A DNA stretch of 64,000 bases from Azorinus chamasolen (Eukaryota > Mollusca > Bivalvia > Cardiida > Solecurtidae), in contig OY755240.1 of assembly GCA_963576725.1 (NCBI GenBank), positions 30,585,932 to 30,649,931 on the forward strand. Reading direction: 5' to 3'. Position numbers and translations under genes: made by a program. The notes under the pieces are model-generated. The model was not told the origin of the DNA. It saw only the letters and a list, made by a program, of their open reading frames with translations, and did no database searches. Shown piece by piece: positions 42,946-53,714 of this stretch (within the stretch, counting starts at the first letter, position 1; every line of letters begins with the position of its first letter).

Positions 42946-43959
42946 GCTTGGAGTATAATTATACGTACATGTACATAAGCTGAATCGGATAGAATTTTCC
43001 AAATAATTATTGCTCTAGTTTAATCTCTGAAGGATGCATTATGATTTTCCACATGTATATACACAAGAGTGTAAGTCCGATACAGATAACCTTTGACCCA
43101 GTCTGTGGCCAATGGGCATTGTAAATTGTGGTGTTTGCTTTTGTTGTTGAGCGTCTTAAACATGTATTAAATGTTATGTCATTTAGATCTATCACTTTCA
43201 ATTTTATATAATCGTTTTACAAATGAGGTCATCATAGACATTAATACAATCAACATCCTATATCTAAGCTGCACCACTTTACGGCACGTCAGAGTGCTAT
43301 CGCCTTGATACTTCAATTGGCAGTGAAAGCGGCCCAATCTTTGGATGGATGGAAATTTAAAATGACCATGATTTACTGAGAGACTACACTCCAGATTTAC
43401 CCTCCAGAAAAAAACAGCTGCAATATATTTCACTGTGCTCACTTAGCTTCACTAATGCCCAAGACCACTTTGATTAGTTTGATAAGTTGTTAACATTATG
43501 CAGACAATTTGCTGTCCTGCATAATGTACTCCAAATACCTTCTGCACTCTGAGCAATTAATGTCTGCAAATATTGTCATCTGCTGCAATTTGTTATCTTC
43601 CATATCTTTTTCAAAAACGAATGTCAGAGTGAAAAATAGTTTGAACCCTGACGCGGTGCCAAGTTACTCGGCGTCTCATTTGGATCTAGACTGTTTGCAA
43701 AGGTTATTATAAATGCTATAAACCAAAGCAAAAACAGCTGGATCAAAACTCACCCGTTTAGAAGAACGGTTGCTTATTTCAGAAGTCATTTGATCACCTT
43801 TGATCAGAACTTTGCATGTCCTTGCATAATCAAAATTTATGAATACTAATATTGCTCTTTGTCTTATCTTCTACCCTGCTTAAATATGTTTACGGAACAG
43901 AATTACGCTTGCGTAAAACCTCGCCTGTTGCTTACTGCATTGGGTCGTGTAACATTATT

Positions 43960-44133
43960 AACACATTCCATCCTAGACTATTTTAGACTCATCCTCTCTT
44001 TGAATAAATATATCTGAAAAGGATCCTTTGTAGTTTTGATATCATTTTGATAAATAGAGCATTTGCTCCATGGTTTCAAAAAATGACTTTTACAAAGACG
44101 TCAAAAGGCGTCAGTATGAGGGAATGGGTTAAG
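43960..44133 (+). mobile_element. B-family MITE, deleted hairpin
   Basis: CATTCCATCCTAGACTATTT ... GATAAATAGAGCATTTGCTCC then directly ATGGTTTC; right end TATGAGGGAATGGG + TTAA. Orthologous to the B copy at 24348. Confidence 0.8.
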
Positions 44134-44450
44134 CAGAAAGACATCGAAGTAACGGAAAAAAATCAGACAGAAAGAATGCTCGAAGAATAAAGCCGAACCA
44201 CACATGCAAAACTAATATTACAAATAAAAATCACAACGCACGATGGCCAAAGCCATATAAAACATGCAATTTCAATATTACTAGTTCGATACAACAAACC
44301 TTGTATTGTTTGGGCTGCACTTAGGTGTTGAAATTGTAACCGAATATGAGCTGGGCCCACATACGTTCGAACTGACCGCATATTGTCAATTAACTGTAAA
44401 ACCACCAAAACAAGAGGTTCAATACTGGGACATAGAGGAAGGTTGTTGCA

Positions 44451-44679
44451 TTAACCCATTCCCTGATATTGACGACTTTTGACGACTCTGTAAAATTCAC
44501 TTTATGAAACCATTGTGATAAATAGAGCATTTGCTCCTATAGGAGCAAATGCTCTATTTATCACAATGGTTTCAAACTACAAAATTCTAAAATTTTCCTT
44601 TTCTCTAGTTAATGCTCCTTTTCGGTAGATTTATTCAAAGAGGTTGTATCTAAAAATAGCCTATGAGGTAATGGGTTAA
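44451..44679 (-). mobile_element. B-family TTAA MITE, complete
   Basis: TTAA 44451-44454 and 44676-44679; perfect long hairpin around GCTCCTATAGGAGC. Matching empty TTAA at 24906-24909 in copy 1. Confidence 0.95.
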
Positions 44680-44816
44680 ACAGTGAGAAACATGTGCACT
44701 TTCTGGTTTGAGAGCAGCATGCTAATAGAAACCCAGTCTTGTTTTACACAGATGGTAGCTTAATGCAGTACACACGTTATGGAGAAAACCCCCTTTGTTT
44801 TCTGTTGTACATTTGT

Positions 44817-45150
44817 TATGCATTTACCGTTTACGCTTCTTTAAGCATTTGCACACAGAGTAGACCTAGATATATAGGAGCGGTATATAGATATGATCCT
44901 ACAGTTCTGCCATGGCCAATCATTCACGTGTGCTATTAATATTTTTAATATCCATAACGCTATTGTTACGTGGTCGCTATAGAGTTTTACCAAAACTCAA
45001 TCCTCGTTGACAATTAAGCACAGCCTCTGTAGCAAAGTAAGAAACCATTACAATAAACAACCATTTATACGTGTTCGTGAAATGGTTAAGCTACATGTAA
45101 TACATATTTACGATGTCGTTATTTCTTATATATGAATATTCAACAGGTGA
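44817..45150 (+). mobile_element. A-family MITE with internal insertion
   Basis: A sequence from TTTACGCTTCTTTAAGC through GATCCTACAGTTCTGCCATGG is broken near 44960-45090 by unassigned sequence. It resumes at ACGATGTCGTTATTTCTTAT to ATTCAACAGGTGAAG. Confidence 0.55.
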
Positions 45151-45594
45151 AGTATAATAATTACACTTTTGCTCGCTATCTAGTCTGTTTGACAATTTTC
45201 AGTATCATGAGAATTGGTTATACACGTAACTTTCTCGGTCAGATTAGATCAAGTCTGACTCATCAGGATCCAATAGAGTTGTTTTACAATCTAATTAACC
45301 TGTTGGAAATAGATTGAAGGTGTCCGCCCGGTCACATTTCGCCCTATATAGCCTATGTAAAAATGGGTCACTTTCAGACCCTGCAGCCTAGACCACATCA
45401 GGATTTGGTTCTAGCCCTGTATACTGTGTTCATCTATGGACATTCTGGACACTATGGACATAGGAGCGTTCTGTTTTACTTTCATCTTGCTTTAAGCAGC
45501 AACCTGCCTTTAAAACAAAATCCTTGACGTAATTTAGTGGCCGTTATGGAGAAGTTTTACTGTACTAGCCAGTATCCATGCTTATAAAACTTTT
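45151..45594. other. Spacer with a D-type tail
   Basis: A D/D5 right end (CTTTAAGCAGCAACCTGCC, TTAGTGGCCGTTATGGAG, TTTTACTG) is at 45490-45573. The rest is unassigned. Confidence 0.45.
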
Positions 45595-45746
45595 AGTTGA
45601 GTCTGAGTTCGTTCTCAAGTTTTTGATTGGTCAGATTTGAGCCTCTGGCTCAAATCTGACCAATCAAAAGCTAGAGAACTCAAATCTGACCAATCAAAAG
45701 CTTGAGAACGAAACTCAGACTCAACTAAAAGCTTTATAAGCATGGA
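45595..45746. repeat. Foldback with a duplicated arm segment
   Basis: ATGCTTATAAAACTTTTAGTTG... and ...CAACTAAAAGCTTTATAAGCAT are inverse complements. The arm segment CTCAAATCTGACCAATCAAA occurs twice on the right side (about 45652 and 45680) and once, inverted, on the left. Confidence 0.85.
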
Positions 45747-45789
45747 CCCTGGTCGCGCTTAACATGTACAGAGTTAACAGAATTAACCG

Positions 45790-45900
45790 CTTCGTCGCCA
45801 AATCAGATACCAAGTAACTCGGCGATCTATAAGGATCCAAGCTTTTTGATAATCGGACAATATTTGCTCTAAACCTTTAACGAATCGAACATACATTCAT
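45790..45900. mobile_element. M-type MITE fragment
   Basis: AGATACCAAGTAACTCGGCG, TAAGGATCCAAGC, GATAATCGGACAATATTTGC, CCTTTAACGAATCGAACA. Confidence 0.45.
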
Positions 45901-46103
45901 GTATTGAACATAGGATTGTTTAAAAGCAGATGGTTACTGAATGCTGAGTAAACGTAATACAGGAAGTGCCTTTTTAATTGCAGCTTAAGACATATTTTTA
46001 CACCTGACCAAAGGTTAGTATGTGAGAGATTGTTTCGTCCATATTGTTTGTCATGACTGCGCTTTCATCCCCACGTCACTTCACAACCCTCCACATTTCT
46101 ATG

Positions 46104-46317
46104 TTAACCCTTACAATGCTGAATATTCAAATGGACTATTCCAAAATTAAATCAGGTCAAGCTTACGGTGAATATTTAGCATTGTTTTTCTAAAGAAAAG
46201 TGTAACATGACACACAATGCAGACCGTGATAACAGGGTTCCTCTAGGAGCCCTATCATGTGGGTCTACACTGTTTGCAAAGGACACTAGTGACTTTTGTC
46301 CGGCATTGAAAGGGTAA
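46104..46317 (+). mobile_element. L-family TTAA MITE, complete
   Basis: TTAA (46104-46107) CCCTTACAATGCTGAATATT ... CGGCATTGAAAGGG GTAA (46314-46317). Hairpin AGGGTTCCTCTAGGAGCCCT. Confidence 0.88.
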
Positions 46318-46858
46318 TTTGTACCAAAGGGTGTAATTATCAAACAAGCAAAAGCAGAAATCAATAAAAGTGATTGTTTCTTTCACGAGAATAATCATGC
46401 ACATTCTGCAATGAGAAGATATTAATTTCGAAGCATTGAACATCCTTCCTGGTTTCAAATAGAAATATCGATGGCTTTATATAAGCGTGCGTGAGGTTTA
46501 AAACCAATAACTTATTACAAAATACAAATCTATTCTGTTATAAGAGGGATGCATTTATGTTATATTGAGTAAATGTCGTATGCTTCAGATACAGTACATG
46601 TTTGCATTTATCACATAATCTACCATGTGGGAGTGCCGTAACAGAGTGCCGTATTTCGCAGAATTGAACTAGTGCATTTCTTATGCAAATTAGCAAGTTA
46701 ACCAATCGTAGCGCTGATTTAAAAAGCGATAACCAATCATAGCACTCCATGCGGGTCGTCCGTTGTATTACTACGCTGTTTGTAAAGCAATGGCAGAAAC
46801 AGCCGTCAGCTTGTCTGTTTTATTTTCTATGGCATTTTAAGGATTACGTGATAAAAAG

Positions 46859-46995
46859 AATCTTACATTCGTGTTCATTATACATTGTTTTTATGAACTC
46901 GTTTACTATGATGAATATGACACTCGCTAAAGCTCGTGCCATATTATTATAGTAAACTCGTTTCATAAAAACAATGTGTAATGGACACTCATGTA
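46859..46995. repeat. Long inverted repeat
   Basis: TCTTACATTCGTGTTCATTA, CATTGTTTTTATGAACTCG and TTTACTATGATGAATATG are mirrored by CATATTATTATAGTAAA, CGTTTCATAAAAACAATG and TAATGGACACTCATGTAAGA. Arms of about 60 bases, loop near ACTCGCTAAAGCTCGTG. Confidence 0.88.
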
Positions 46996-47138
46996 AGATC
47001 CTCTATGTATAAATATGTATAATTATACGGCATTACAATGGTGACTTATCAAACATGATGAACATGTACTTTTTTGCTATATATTAAAGTACAGTTGATG
47101 CTATCGTGCACATTTCACAATTTATAAACTATATAAAA

Positions 47139-48764
47139 ATACAACAAGAGTACCGCATACGGTACATAATACGCCCACTTGCAAACTTTCTCTGATTCAA
47201 CATGCCTTATAAGTGTTGACATTTTCTAATCTGTGCTTCAGAACTTGATTTCCATATTAAGGTGATACTATTTTTAAAAAAAATGAAGTGAATATCTTAT
47301 TAAATAAAAAAGTTAAATAAAAAATATCCTCATATTTGCAGATTTTTGAAAAGTGCAACGGCCATAACTCTGTAAATACAAACTGAATGAACCTCAAAAT
47401 AAACTCAGATTCAGATTTTGTTGCTTTAAACATTTCTTTCAAGTTTCATTTATATCATTTTAATAGTTTTCCCAGAAAACAAGAGACAAACTAAAAGCTG
47501 ACCGACAAACAAAGCAACGAACACACAAAGTTCAAGGACCATAACTTTAGAATAAAATGACTTACCAAAAACTTAAATGACTTACCAAAAAATTCATATT
47601 AAGGTTTAACCATATAAAAAAAGTGAAGTAAATATCATTTCAAATGAAAAAGTTATGGCCATCCTCATATATATTTGCATAGACTTGCATTATTTCTTTT
47701 AAGTGCAAGGGCCATATCTCCGAAACGGCAAGTCAAATGAACCTCAGAATCGACTCAGCTTCAGATCTTGATGCATTAAACATGTGTGTGAAGTTTCATT
47801 AATATCTCTCAAATAGTTTTCCCAGTAAACAGCGGACAAACTATTTGCATATACTTGCATTATTTTTAAGTAAAAGGGCCATAACTCTGAAACGAAAAAT
47901 CAAATGAACCTCAGAATCAACTCAGCTTCAGATCTTGATGCATTAAACATTTGTGTGAAGTTTCATTAATATCTCTCAAATAGTTTTCCCAGAAAACAGT
48001 GGATAAACTATATGCATATATTTGCATTATTTTTTAAGTAAAAGGGCCATACCTCTGAAACGAAAAAATCAAATGAACCTCAGAATCGACTCAGCTTCAG
48101 ATCATGATGCATTAAACATTTGTGTGAAGTTTCATTAATATCTCTCAAATAGTTTTCCCAGAAAAATGCGGACAAACTATTTGCATGTATTTGCATTTTT
48201 TTTAAAGACCAGGGCAAACTCTGAAACGAAAAATCAAATGATCCTCAGAATCAACACAGCTTCAGATCTTGATGCATTAAACATTTGTGTGAAGTTTCAT
48301 TAATATCTCTCAAATAGTTTTCCCAGAAAACAGCGGACAAACTATTTGCATGTATTTACATTATTTTTTAAGTAAAAGGGCCATAACTCCGAAACGACAA
48401 ATCAAATGAACCTCAGAATAGACTCAGCTTCAGATCTTGATGCATTAAGCATTTGTGTGAAGTTTCATTAATATCTCTCATAATTATTATAGTTTTCCCA
48501 GAAAACAGCGGACAAACTATTTGATTTTTTTAAGGACAAGGGCCATAACTCTGAAACGAAAAATCAAATGAACCTCAGAATCAACTCAGCTTCACATCTT
48601 GATACATTAAACATTTGTGTGAAGTTTTATTAATATCTGTCAAACAGTTTTCCGAGAAAACTGCGGACAAACAAAATGTTGACGGACGAACGAACGAACG
48701 AATGAACGGACGGACGGACAGGGCCACGCCAATATACGACCACCTTTATTAGGTGGGCGTATAA
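47139..48764 (+). mobile_element. Pearl-like non-autonomous Helitron 2
   Basis: 5' part holds the small palindrome CCGCATACGG and TAATACGCCCAC. The core is about eight ~165 base tandem units (anchor TAGTTTTCCCAG at ~47813, 47981, 48148, 48314, 48488), then (GACGGACGAACG)-type repeats at 48681-48720 and GGACAGGGCCACGCCAATAT. The hairpin CCACCT TTATT AGGTGG and end GCGTATAA follow. The 5' TAATACGCCCAC is the inverse of 3' GTGGGCGTATA, as in Helentron-type ends. No Rep/helicase. Confidence 0.8.
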
Positions 48765-48766
48765 AA

Positions 48767-48904
48767 ATGAGTCATGCAGGAAACACCACATACAGAACAA
48801 ACAGTCGCCCGAACAGCAACACAAGGAAACAGCAAATGTACATAACTATAAAAACAACGAGACGCACAAAGACAAAACAAACACACAATAGGGGGAAGAT
48901 GGAA
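48767..48904 (-). mobile_element. Retroelement 3'-tail fragment
   Basis: CATGCAGGAAACACCACATA, AACAGTCGCCCGAACAGC, AAATGTACATAACTA and AATAGGGGGAAGATGGAAGT match the tail at 17213-18200 and 56564-56790. It directly follows Helitron 2. Confidence 0.7.
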
Positions 48905-49349
48905 GTCACTAACAAAGTCACTAACTCATTCACTCAAACACCGACCGACTAACTCATTCACTGCCTCCCTCCCTCCCTTTCTCACTCCTTCCCTCTCTCA
49001 CCCACTAACTCATTCACTGCCTCCCTCCCTTTTCCCCTCCTTCCCTCCCTCACCCGCTCACTAATTTACTTACCTACTTCCTTTGACGTATTTGCCGATG
49101 AATTATAGATCTGATTACACAATTTCTTCCACGGTCAAAAGAGTTCCATATTTTCGCTACCATCATAAAATTGTAAATAGATAATACATGCCCGGTATTC
49201 ACAATCAGTTTTGATTTAGATGAGATACCAGGTAAACCAGTATTTCAAGAAGTTTCCGGATGTTGCACACCATCGTCGTATTCTTAGAAATAAAAAGAAC
49301 ATTCTACTTCGAAATTGCCGTATAAAGAAATGCCGGAATTCAGACACGC

Positions 49350-49556
49350 TTTTAGCGTCTCCCACCCGCACCTCCTCTCTACCCAGGGGTTACAATGGGT
49401 AGCTGTGAGGGTCACTAGCCGGTACTGCGGCTGCATAATTGCGCCATATGTTAGCAGTGCTCAATATTGGAGGCGAATAAATAAATGACATGGGGAGTAA
49501 ATGTACAGGCTACTGAGCGGTCCTTCGGACTGAACGTAGACTATAACTAGGTACTT
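49350..49556 (+). mobile_element. 5'-truncated SINE (9.5 kb family)
   Basis: TACAATGGGTAGCTGTGAGG, TTAGCAGTGCTCAATATTGG, CTACTGAGCGGTCCTTCGGA, ACTATAACTAGGTAC then T-run. Confidence 0.8.
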
Positions 49557-51400
49557 TTTTAACATCCAACTGAATGCTTTAATCCAAGTCTATTGACCTG
49601 GGTCTACACTCAGTCTGTTAGAATAGGTACACAACTGCATGGTTTATGCTATGACATAATTTGATAATATATTGATTAAAACGGATATTTGCTCGCCTAA
49701 TCAGTTCATACAGTGTATATGGTTGTAAGCATTCTGCCAAAATGATCGATCTGGGTCTTCATTGAATGAGTAGTGTGAAATTCGTATCGTTTACAATATG
49801 CAATTACTAATCGTGAGAGAGTTTGCAGGATAATGTATGATCTAAACACAGTCTGCACACAAGCGAATGCCTTATTGCAAGCCTTATTGCAACCCATTGA
49901 TCTGAGTCTATACAGTTTGAATAGGTTCACTTATCTTATAGTCTTATGTTGCGATATAGCAGGTTGATAAAACTATGATCAAAAGGGGATTCAAGCAGTT
50001 CATATCTAAGTGAACACCTCATAACAAGAAATTGAGCTGGGCCTACTTTGAATGATTAATGTGGCATCAATTTATTTACAACTTGTGTCTTATACATCCA
50101 CAAAGTGTGTCCAATAGAATGGGTGCTCTACATGTGTGTTATTTTGTGTTTACTAATCATCAAAGTGTATGCAATTGAATATGTGATCCACAAATAGTAT
50201 ATTCCCAACTGAATGCCTTATTGCAAGTCAATTGATATGGGTTGATACTGTTTGAATGAGTACATGTGCACATCTCCATGGACTTATGTGATCACACTAA
50301 ATTTTGACAAAATGGAATTTTAATTTCAAAACAGTACACATATAGTGACCAAGATTAAATAGTTTTCAATTAAAGTTAAACCCTTTCTTGAAATTATACT
50401 GGAGGTAGATTAAGTTTACGGGAGTTGTTCAACATATCATGAACGTGTGTCAAATCACTATGACCTAGGGACGTTATTTTTGAAAACATGCTGACCGGGG
50501 GTCGATATTCTTCAGAAAATGTGACCCCCTATGTACATAATACTTGAGTTCAATTAACATTGCGCGCATTAGTCATACTATAATAAACACTGCTCAAGAC
50601 TTGATGTAATTTAGTGGCCGTTATATAGAGGTTGTACTGTACTTATAAATCCTCCAAGTGTGTGCGACAGAACATATTAGGTTCTACAAACAGTCTGGAC
50701 CCAACTGTTTCCTTATTGCTAGTCAACTGATCTAGGTATACACTGTTTGAATGAGAATACGTCTTGTATTTGTGTGGTTTACAATGTATGACTAGGTATT
50801 TATTTGTCCTGCAAGAGAATGTGTGATTTACAAACACCCTATACCCAAATGAATGCCTTCTTCCAAGTAGTTTGTTCCGGGTCTATACTATTGGAATGGT
50901 CACATATCTCTACAGTCTAGCTATAAGATACAATGTATTGATAATATTGAATAACCTTTCCTCCATAAATACGCATTTATACGCCTCTCTCATAATAACT
51001 TCTTGAAACCATTGTGATAAATAAAAAGCATTTGCTCCATAGGAGCAAATGCTCTATTATCACAATGGTTTCAGAATTACACAATTATATTTGTTTCCTT
51101 TTCTCTAGTAAATGCTCCTTTTCTGTATATTCATTTAAAGAGGTTGGGTCTAAAAATAGCCTATGAGGGAATGGGTTAAATTTGATATACACTCTTCTAA
51201 GCAGTTCACACCCCGGTGAAAGCCGTCTACAAAATGTCTGATCTAGGTCTACACTGTAGGTGTATGGTGAATTATGTTCGGTTTACAATGTATCAGTACG
51301 TATTTGATCTGGGTCTACTCTGAATGATCAATATGACATAAGTTTAGTTTACAAAGTACCGCAATAAAGTCACTCATCCCCAAAGTGTGTACAATTAATT
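49557..51400. repeat. Degenerate interspersed unit array
   Basis: A unit resembling CAACTGAATGCCTTATTGC ... GATCTGGGTCTACACTG recurs near 49563, 49860, 50212, 50700 and 50848 with variable spacing (150-490 bases). The D-type tail at 50595-50642 and the AB MITE at 50950-51179 interrupt it. No genes. Confidence 0.55.
50950..51179 (-). mobile_element. AB chimeric TTAA MITE
   Basis: The left terminus is A-like (CCTTTCCTCCATAAATACG, TTATACGCCTCTCTC). It then switches to inverted B: GAAACCATTGTGATAAAT, the long hairpin, TTTTCTCTAGTAAATGCTCC, and AGCCTATGAGGGAATGGG + TTAA (51176-51179). Confidence 0.88.
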
Positions 51401-51572
51401 CAATGTTTTGATAAATGATCAATGTGTTTATTATTTTGTACAGTAGCCAGTTAATTTAATGACACGGTGCTACACATACATGACATATCATCTTTGTAGA
51501 TCCTGAGTGTTACCAAACCTAATGTTAATATTTATTGATAGTGTTACATTCTTCTAAGTACTGGAATACTGG

Positions 51573-51578
<6 letters not shown>

Positions 51579-51622
<44 letters not shown>

Positions 51623-51699
51623 GTCTCTCTCTCTCTCTCTATGTGTGTGTGTGTGTCTCTCTCTCTCTCTGTCCCTCTCTGTCTCTCTCTCTCTCTCTG
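51579..51699. repeat. (CT)n / (GT)n microsatellite
   Basis: CT repeats with rare GT interruptions and a short GTGTGTGTGTGT block at 51643-51654. Explains Ser/Leu- and Arg/Glu-rich frames. Confidence 0.97.
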
Positions 51700-51739
51700 G
51701 TTTTGCAACTAGCATCCATAGAGAAAATGCATCCATAGA

Positions 51740-52211
51740 GAAAATGTAAACCTATCTAAACCATTAGGTGAAAACACATGAATATTCTTCAGGTAAATGG
51801 TTAATAGAATTATTTGACAACCTGACATTTAAAGAGTTATCAACAAAGTTACTAGATTAGTTTATACATGTACGATGCTGCCATCGAATGCCGGATCAGA
51901 TTTCGATTTAAATTCACAGTCACATGCTTTAAAAAACACGGGTTTTTATATAAAGTGTACGGCTTAGACAGGTTCTATTGTATATCAGCATGGAGCAGTA
52001 AGTTTCTATCTGGTTACATAAGTATTATCTATATATGTATCTAACTTCCACCTGGATTTAACGAGTATATAATTATGCACAAATGTAATACGACTCGATG
52101 CGTCTGAATCGAATTTTTCATTTCAATATATCTGCGCCCAACCATTAAGATTGTTATCAGTGTCGTCAGCATGGGCGTACAAATAGGTTAATGGTGTGTT
52201 ACCTTAGCAAC
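51740..52211. other. Spacer, no feature recognised
   Basis: A possible D-type end (TTAGACAGGTTCTATTGTA) lies at 51963-51981. Nothing else is supported. Confidence 0.4.
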
Positions 52212-52435
52212 TTAACCCTTTCCTCCATAAATACGCCTTTCTACGCCTCTGTAAAAATCACCTGTTGAAACCATTGTGATAAATAGAGCATTTGCTCCTA
52301 TATTATCACAATGGTTTCAGACTACCAAAATCCAAAACAAATCCCTTTTCTCTAGATAATGCTCCTTTTCGGTAGATTCATTCAAAGAGGCTGGGTCTAA
52401 AATAGCCTATGGAGAAACGTGCTAATAATCAAACA
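52212..52435 (-). mobile_element. AB chimeric TTAA MITE
   Basis: TTAA (52212-52215) CCCTTTCCTCCATAAATACG, TCTACGCCTCTG; then inverted B with shortened hairpin (GCTCCTATATTATCACAATG) and GCCTATGGAGAAACGTG. Confidence 0.85.
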
Positions 52436-52659
52436 AGGACTAGAATATACACTGCTTTACATTGCCCGAATTCATATAATATGCGGGCACATGATCTGCT
52501 CTTTTTTAAGTGTTTTAGTGTATGTCGGTATCATGACTTATAATTTATTTTTTTAAGTTTACAATATTTTTCCCACATAATTGCCTGAACGTTTCTTTTT
52601 TGTCAACTCCGTCATAGTTTCCACATAAAAGTTCATTTTGAAAAGGCCATAACTAGAAA

Positions 52660-52777
52660 CTATCCATGCTTGAATTGGTTTAACGGCGTACCTGCAGTTG
52701 CTCTCAAAGTTCTCACATCCTCAAAGTTAAATGGCTTTCCAATTTGCAAGTTGAATACCGACGGCATAGAAACCAGT
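52660..52777 (-). CDS. Possible terminal exon of an unrecognised gene
   Basis: On the minus strand a good acceptor context (pyrimidine run ending TTTTCCTTTTGTAG) precedes base 52777. One base completes a split codon, then 38 codons read LVSMPSVFNLQIGKPF ... FEDVRTLRATAGTPL ... QFKHG to a TAG stop at 52660-52662. Composition and hydrophobic patterning look protein-like, but I recognise no family. No polyadenylation signal or upstream exon was identified, so it may be a pseudogene remnant. Confidence 0.35.
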
Positions 52778-52958
52778 CTACAAAAGGAAAATAATACATT
52801 CATTTGTTAAAACTAAAATTAAAACTAACTCTTCCAACGTCACCTAGAGTGTCGACCCTTGATATGACGTTGACGTCGTTTTGACGTCGTTACTATGGAA
52901 TTATATTGATTAAACCTCCTGATGAGTTTATAGAAACCGGTTGGAGGAAAATAAACAT

Positions 52959-53714
52959 AAATACTTGAACTGCTCTGATCTAATATTTCGACCACAAAGG
53001 GCCTTCTTCAAAGATTATCATGTCAAAATACACGTCACATTTTTGTTACATGCATTCAGCCATAAAATCAAAGAGAATAATGTTGATCCAGCATCATGGT
53101 GACATTGGGTTGTTTTTTAAAATGTCATGACGTCATCAAAGATTATCATGTCAAAATACACGTCACATTTTTGTTACATGCATTCAGCCATAAAATCAAA
53201 GAGAATAATATTGATCCAACATCATGGTGACATTGGGTTGTCATTTAAAATGTTATGACGTCGTCAAATGACGTCATCAAATCATCCTCATTGATGTTAC
53301 TGCCAAATGGTCTGTAAGTTCTCAGCCTCCATATCCAATCAGTTTCATGGATTTGTCTTTTAATTCTACATGCATTGAACATCCGTTTCAAAACTACAAA
53401 TCTCACATCATCACTGCCGTGACCACCGACTCCAAAAAGGTCTGTTTATTGGGTTCTCTCTCTCATGCCATACATCACTCAAATGTTCTTTCATTCTCTC
53501 CCAAATTACTCTCGCAGTGTCGCCCACATACACCGTCATATCGCATTTATTGCATTTAATTGCATATACTACATTTCTTTCTCTATAGTTAATGTTAGTA
53601 GACCCATTGTAAACAAAAATTATTACAAAAATGTAACATGTATTTTGACATGATAATGTTTGAAAAAGGGCCTTAGTGGTCGAACTATTAGATCAGAGCA
53701 ATTCAAGTATTTAT
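52959..53714 (-). mobile_element. Penelope-like element with 13 bp target duplication
   Basis: Inverted ends AAATACTTGAACTGCTCTGA / TCAGAGCAATTCAAGTATTT. Direct repeat GGAAAATAAACAT at 52946-52958 and 53715-53727. A 127 base internal unit (GATTATCATGTCAAAATAC...) is tandemly doubled at about 53012-53265. The minus strand 53570-53290 encodes a broken GIY-YIG-like stretch: YVGDTARVIWERMKEHL, then MFNACRIKRQIHETDWIWRL. A hammerhead-like core is at 53012-52977. RT domain absent. Confidence 0.7.
53290..53570 (-). pseudogene. GIY-YIG endonuclease remnant
   Basis: The frame starts in the MTVYVGD region, the usual Y-V-G of the second GIY-YIG strand, with R and E/H downstream (ERMKEHL). A frameshift or stop separates it from the C-terminal part (HETDWIWRLRTYRPFGSN), which matches the W-I-x-x-L-x-T pattern of Penelope-like endonucleases. 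The catalytic N-terminal GIY strand is not clear. Inactive. Confidence 0.55.

Larger units (their letters stand above)
42351..44768. repeat. Segmental duplication block 1, copy 2
   Basis: Colinear with 23602-25403. Extra material relative to copy 1: H MITE (42480-42723), a D-like piece (42789-42945), 43330-43930 (includes a C-type core), and a B MITE (44451-44679). Confidence 0.85.
46245..49310. repeat. Segmental duplication block 2, copy 2
   Basis: Colinear with 28128-29290. Longer because it contains the palindrome region (46650-47020), a pearl-like Helitron and a retroelement tail fragment. Lacks the SINE and D MITE of copy 1. Confidence 0.85.

Noticed and set aside
46740..46952. 67-codon frame starting near 46749
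   Set aside because: Overlaps the arm of a long inverted repeat and has no recognisable motif.
51535..51738. Ser/Leu- and Arg/Glu-rich frames
   Set aside because: Produced by the (CT)n/(GT)n microsatellite.
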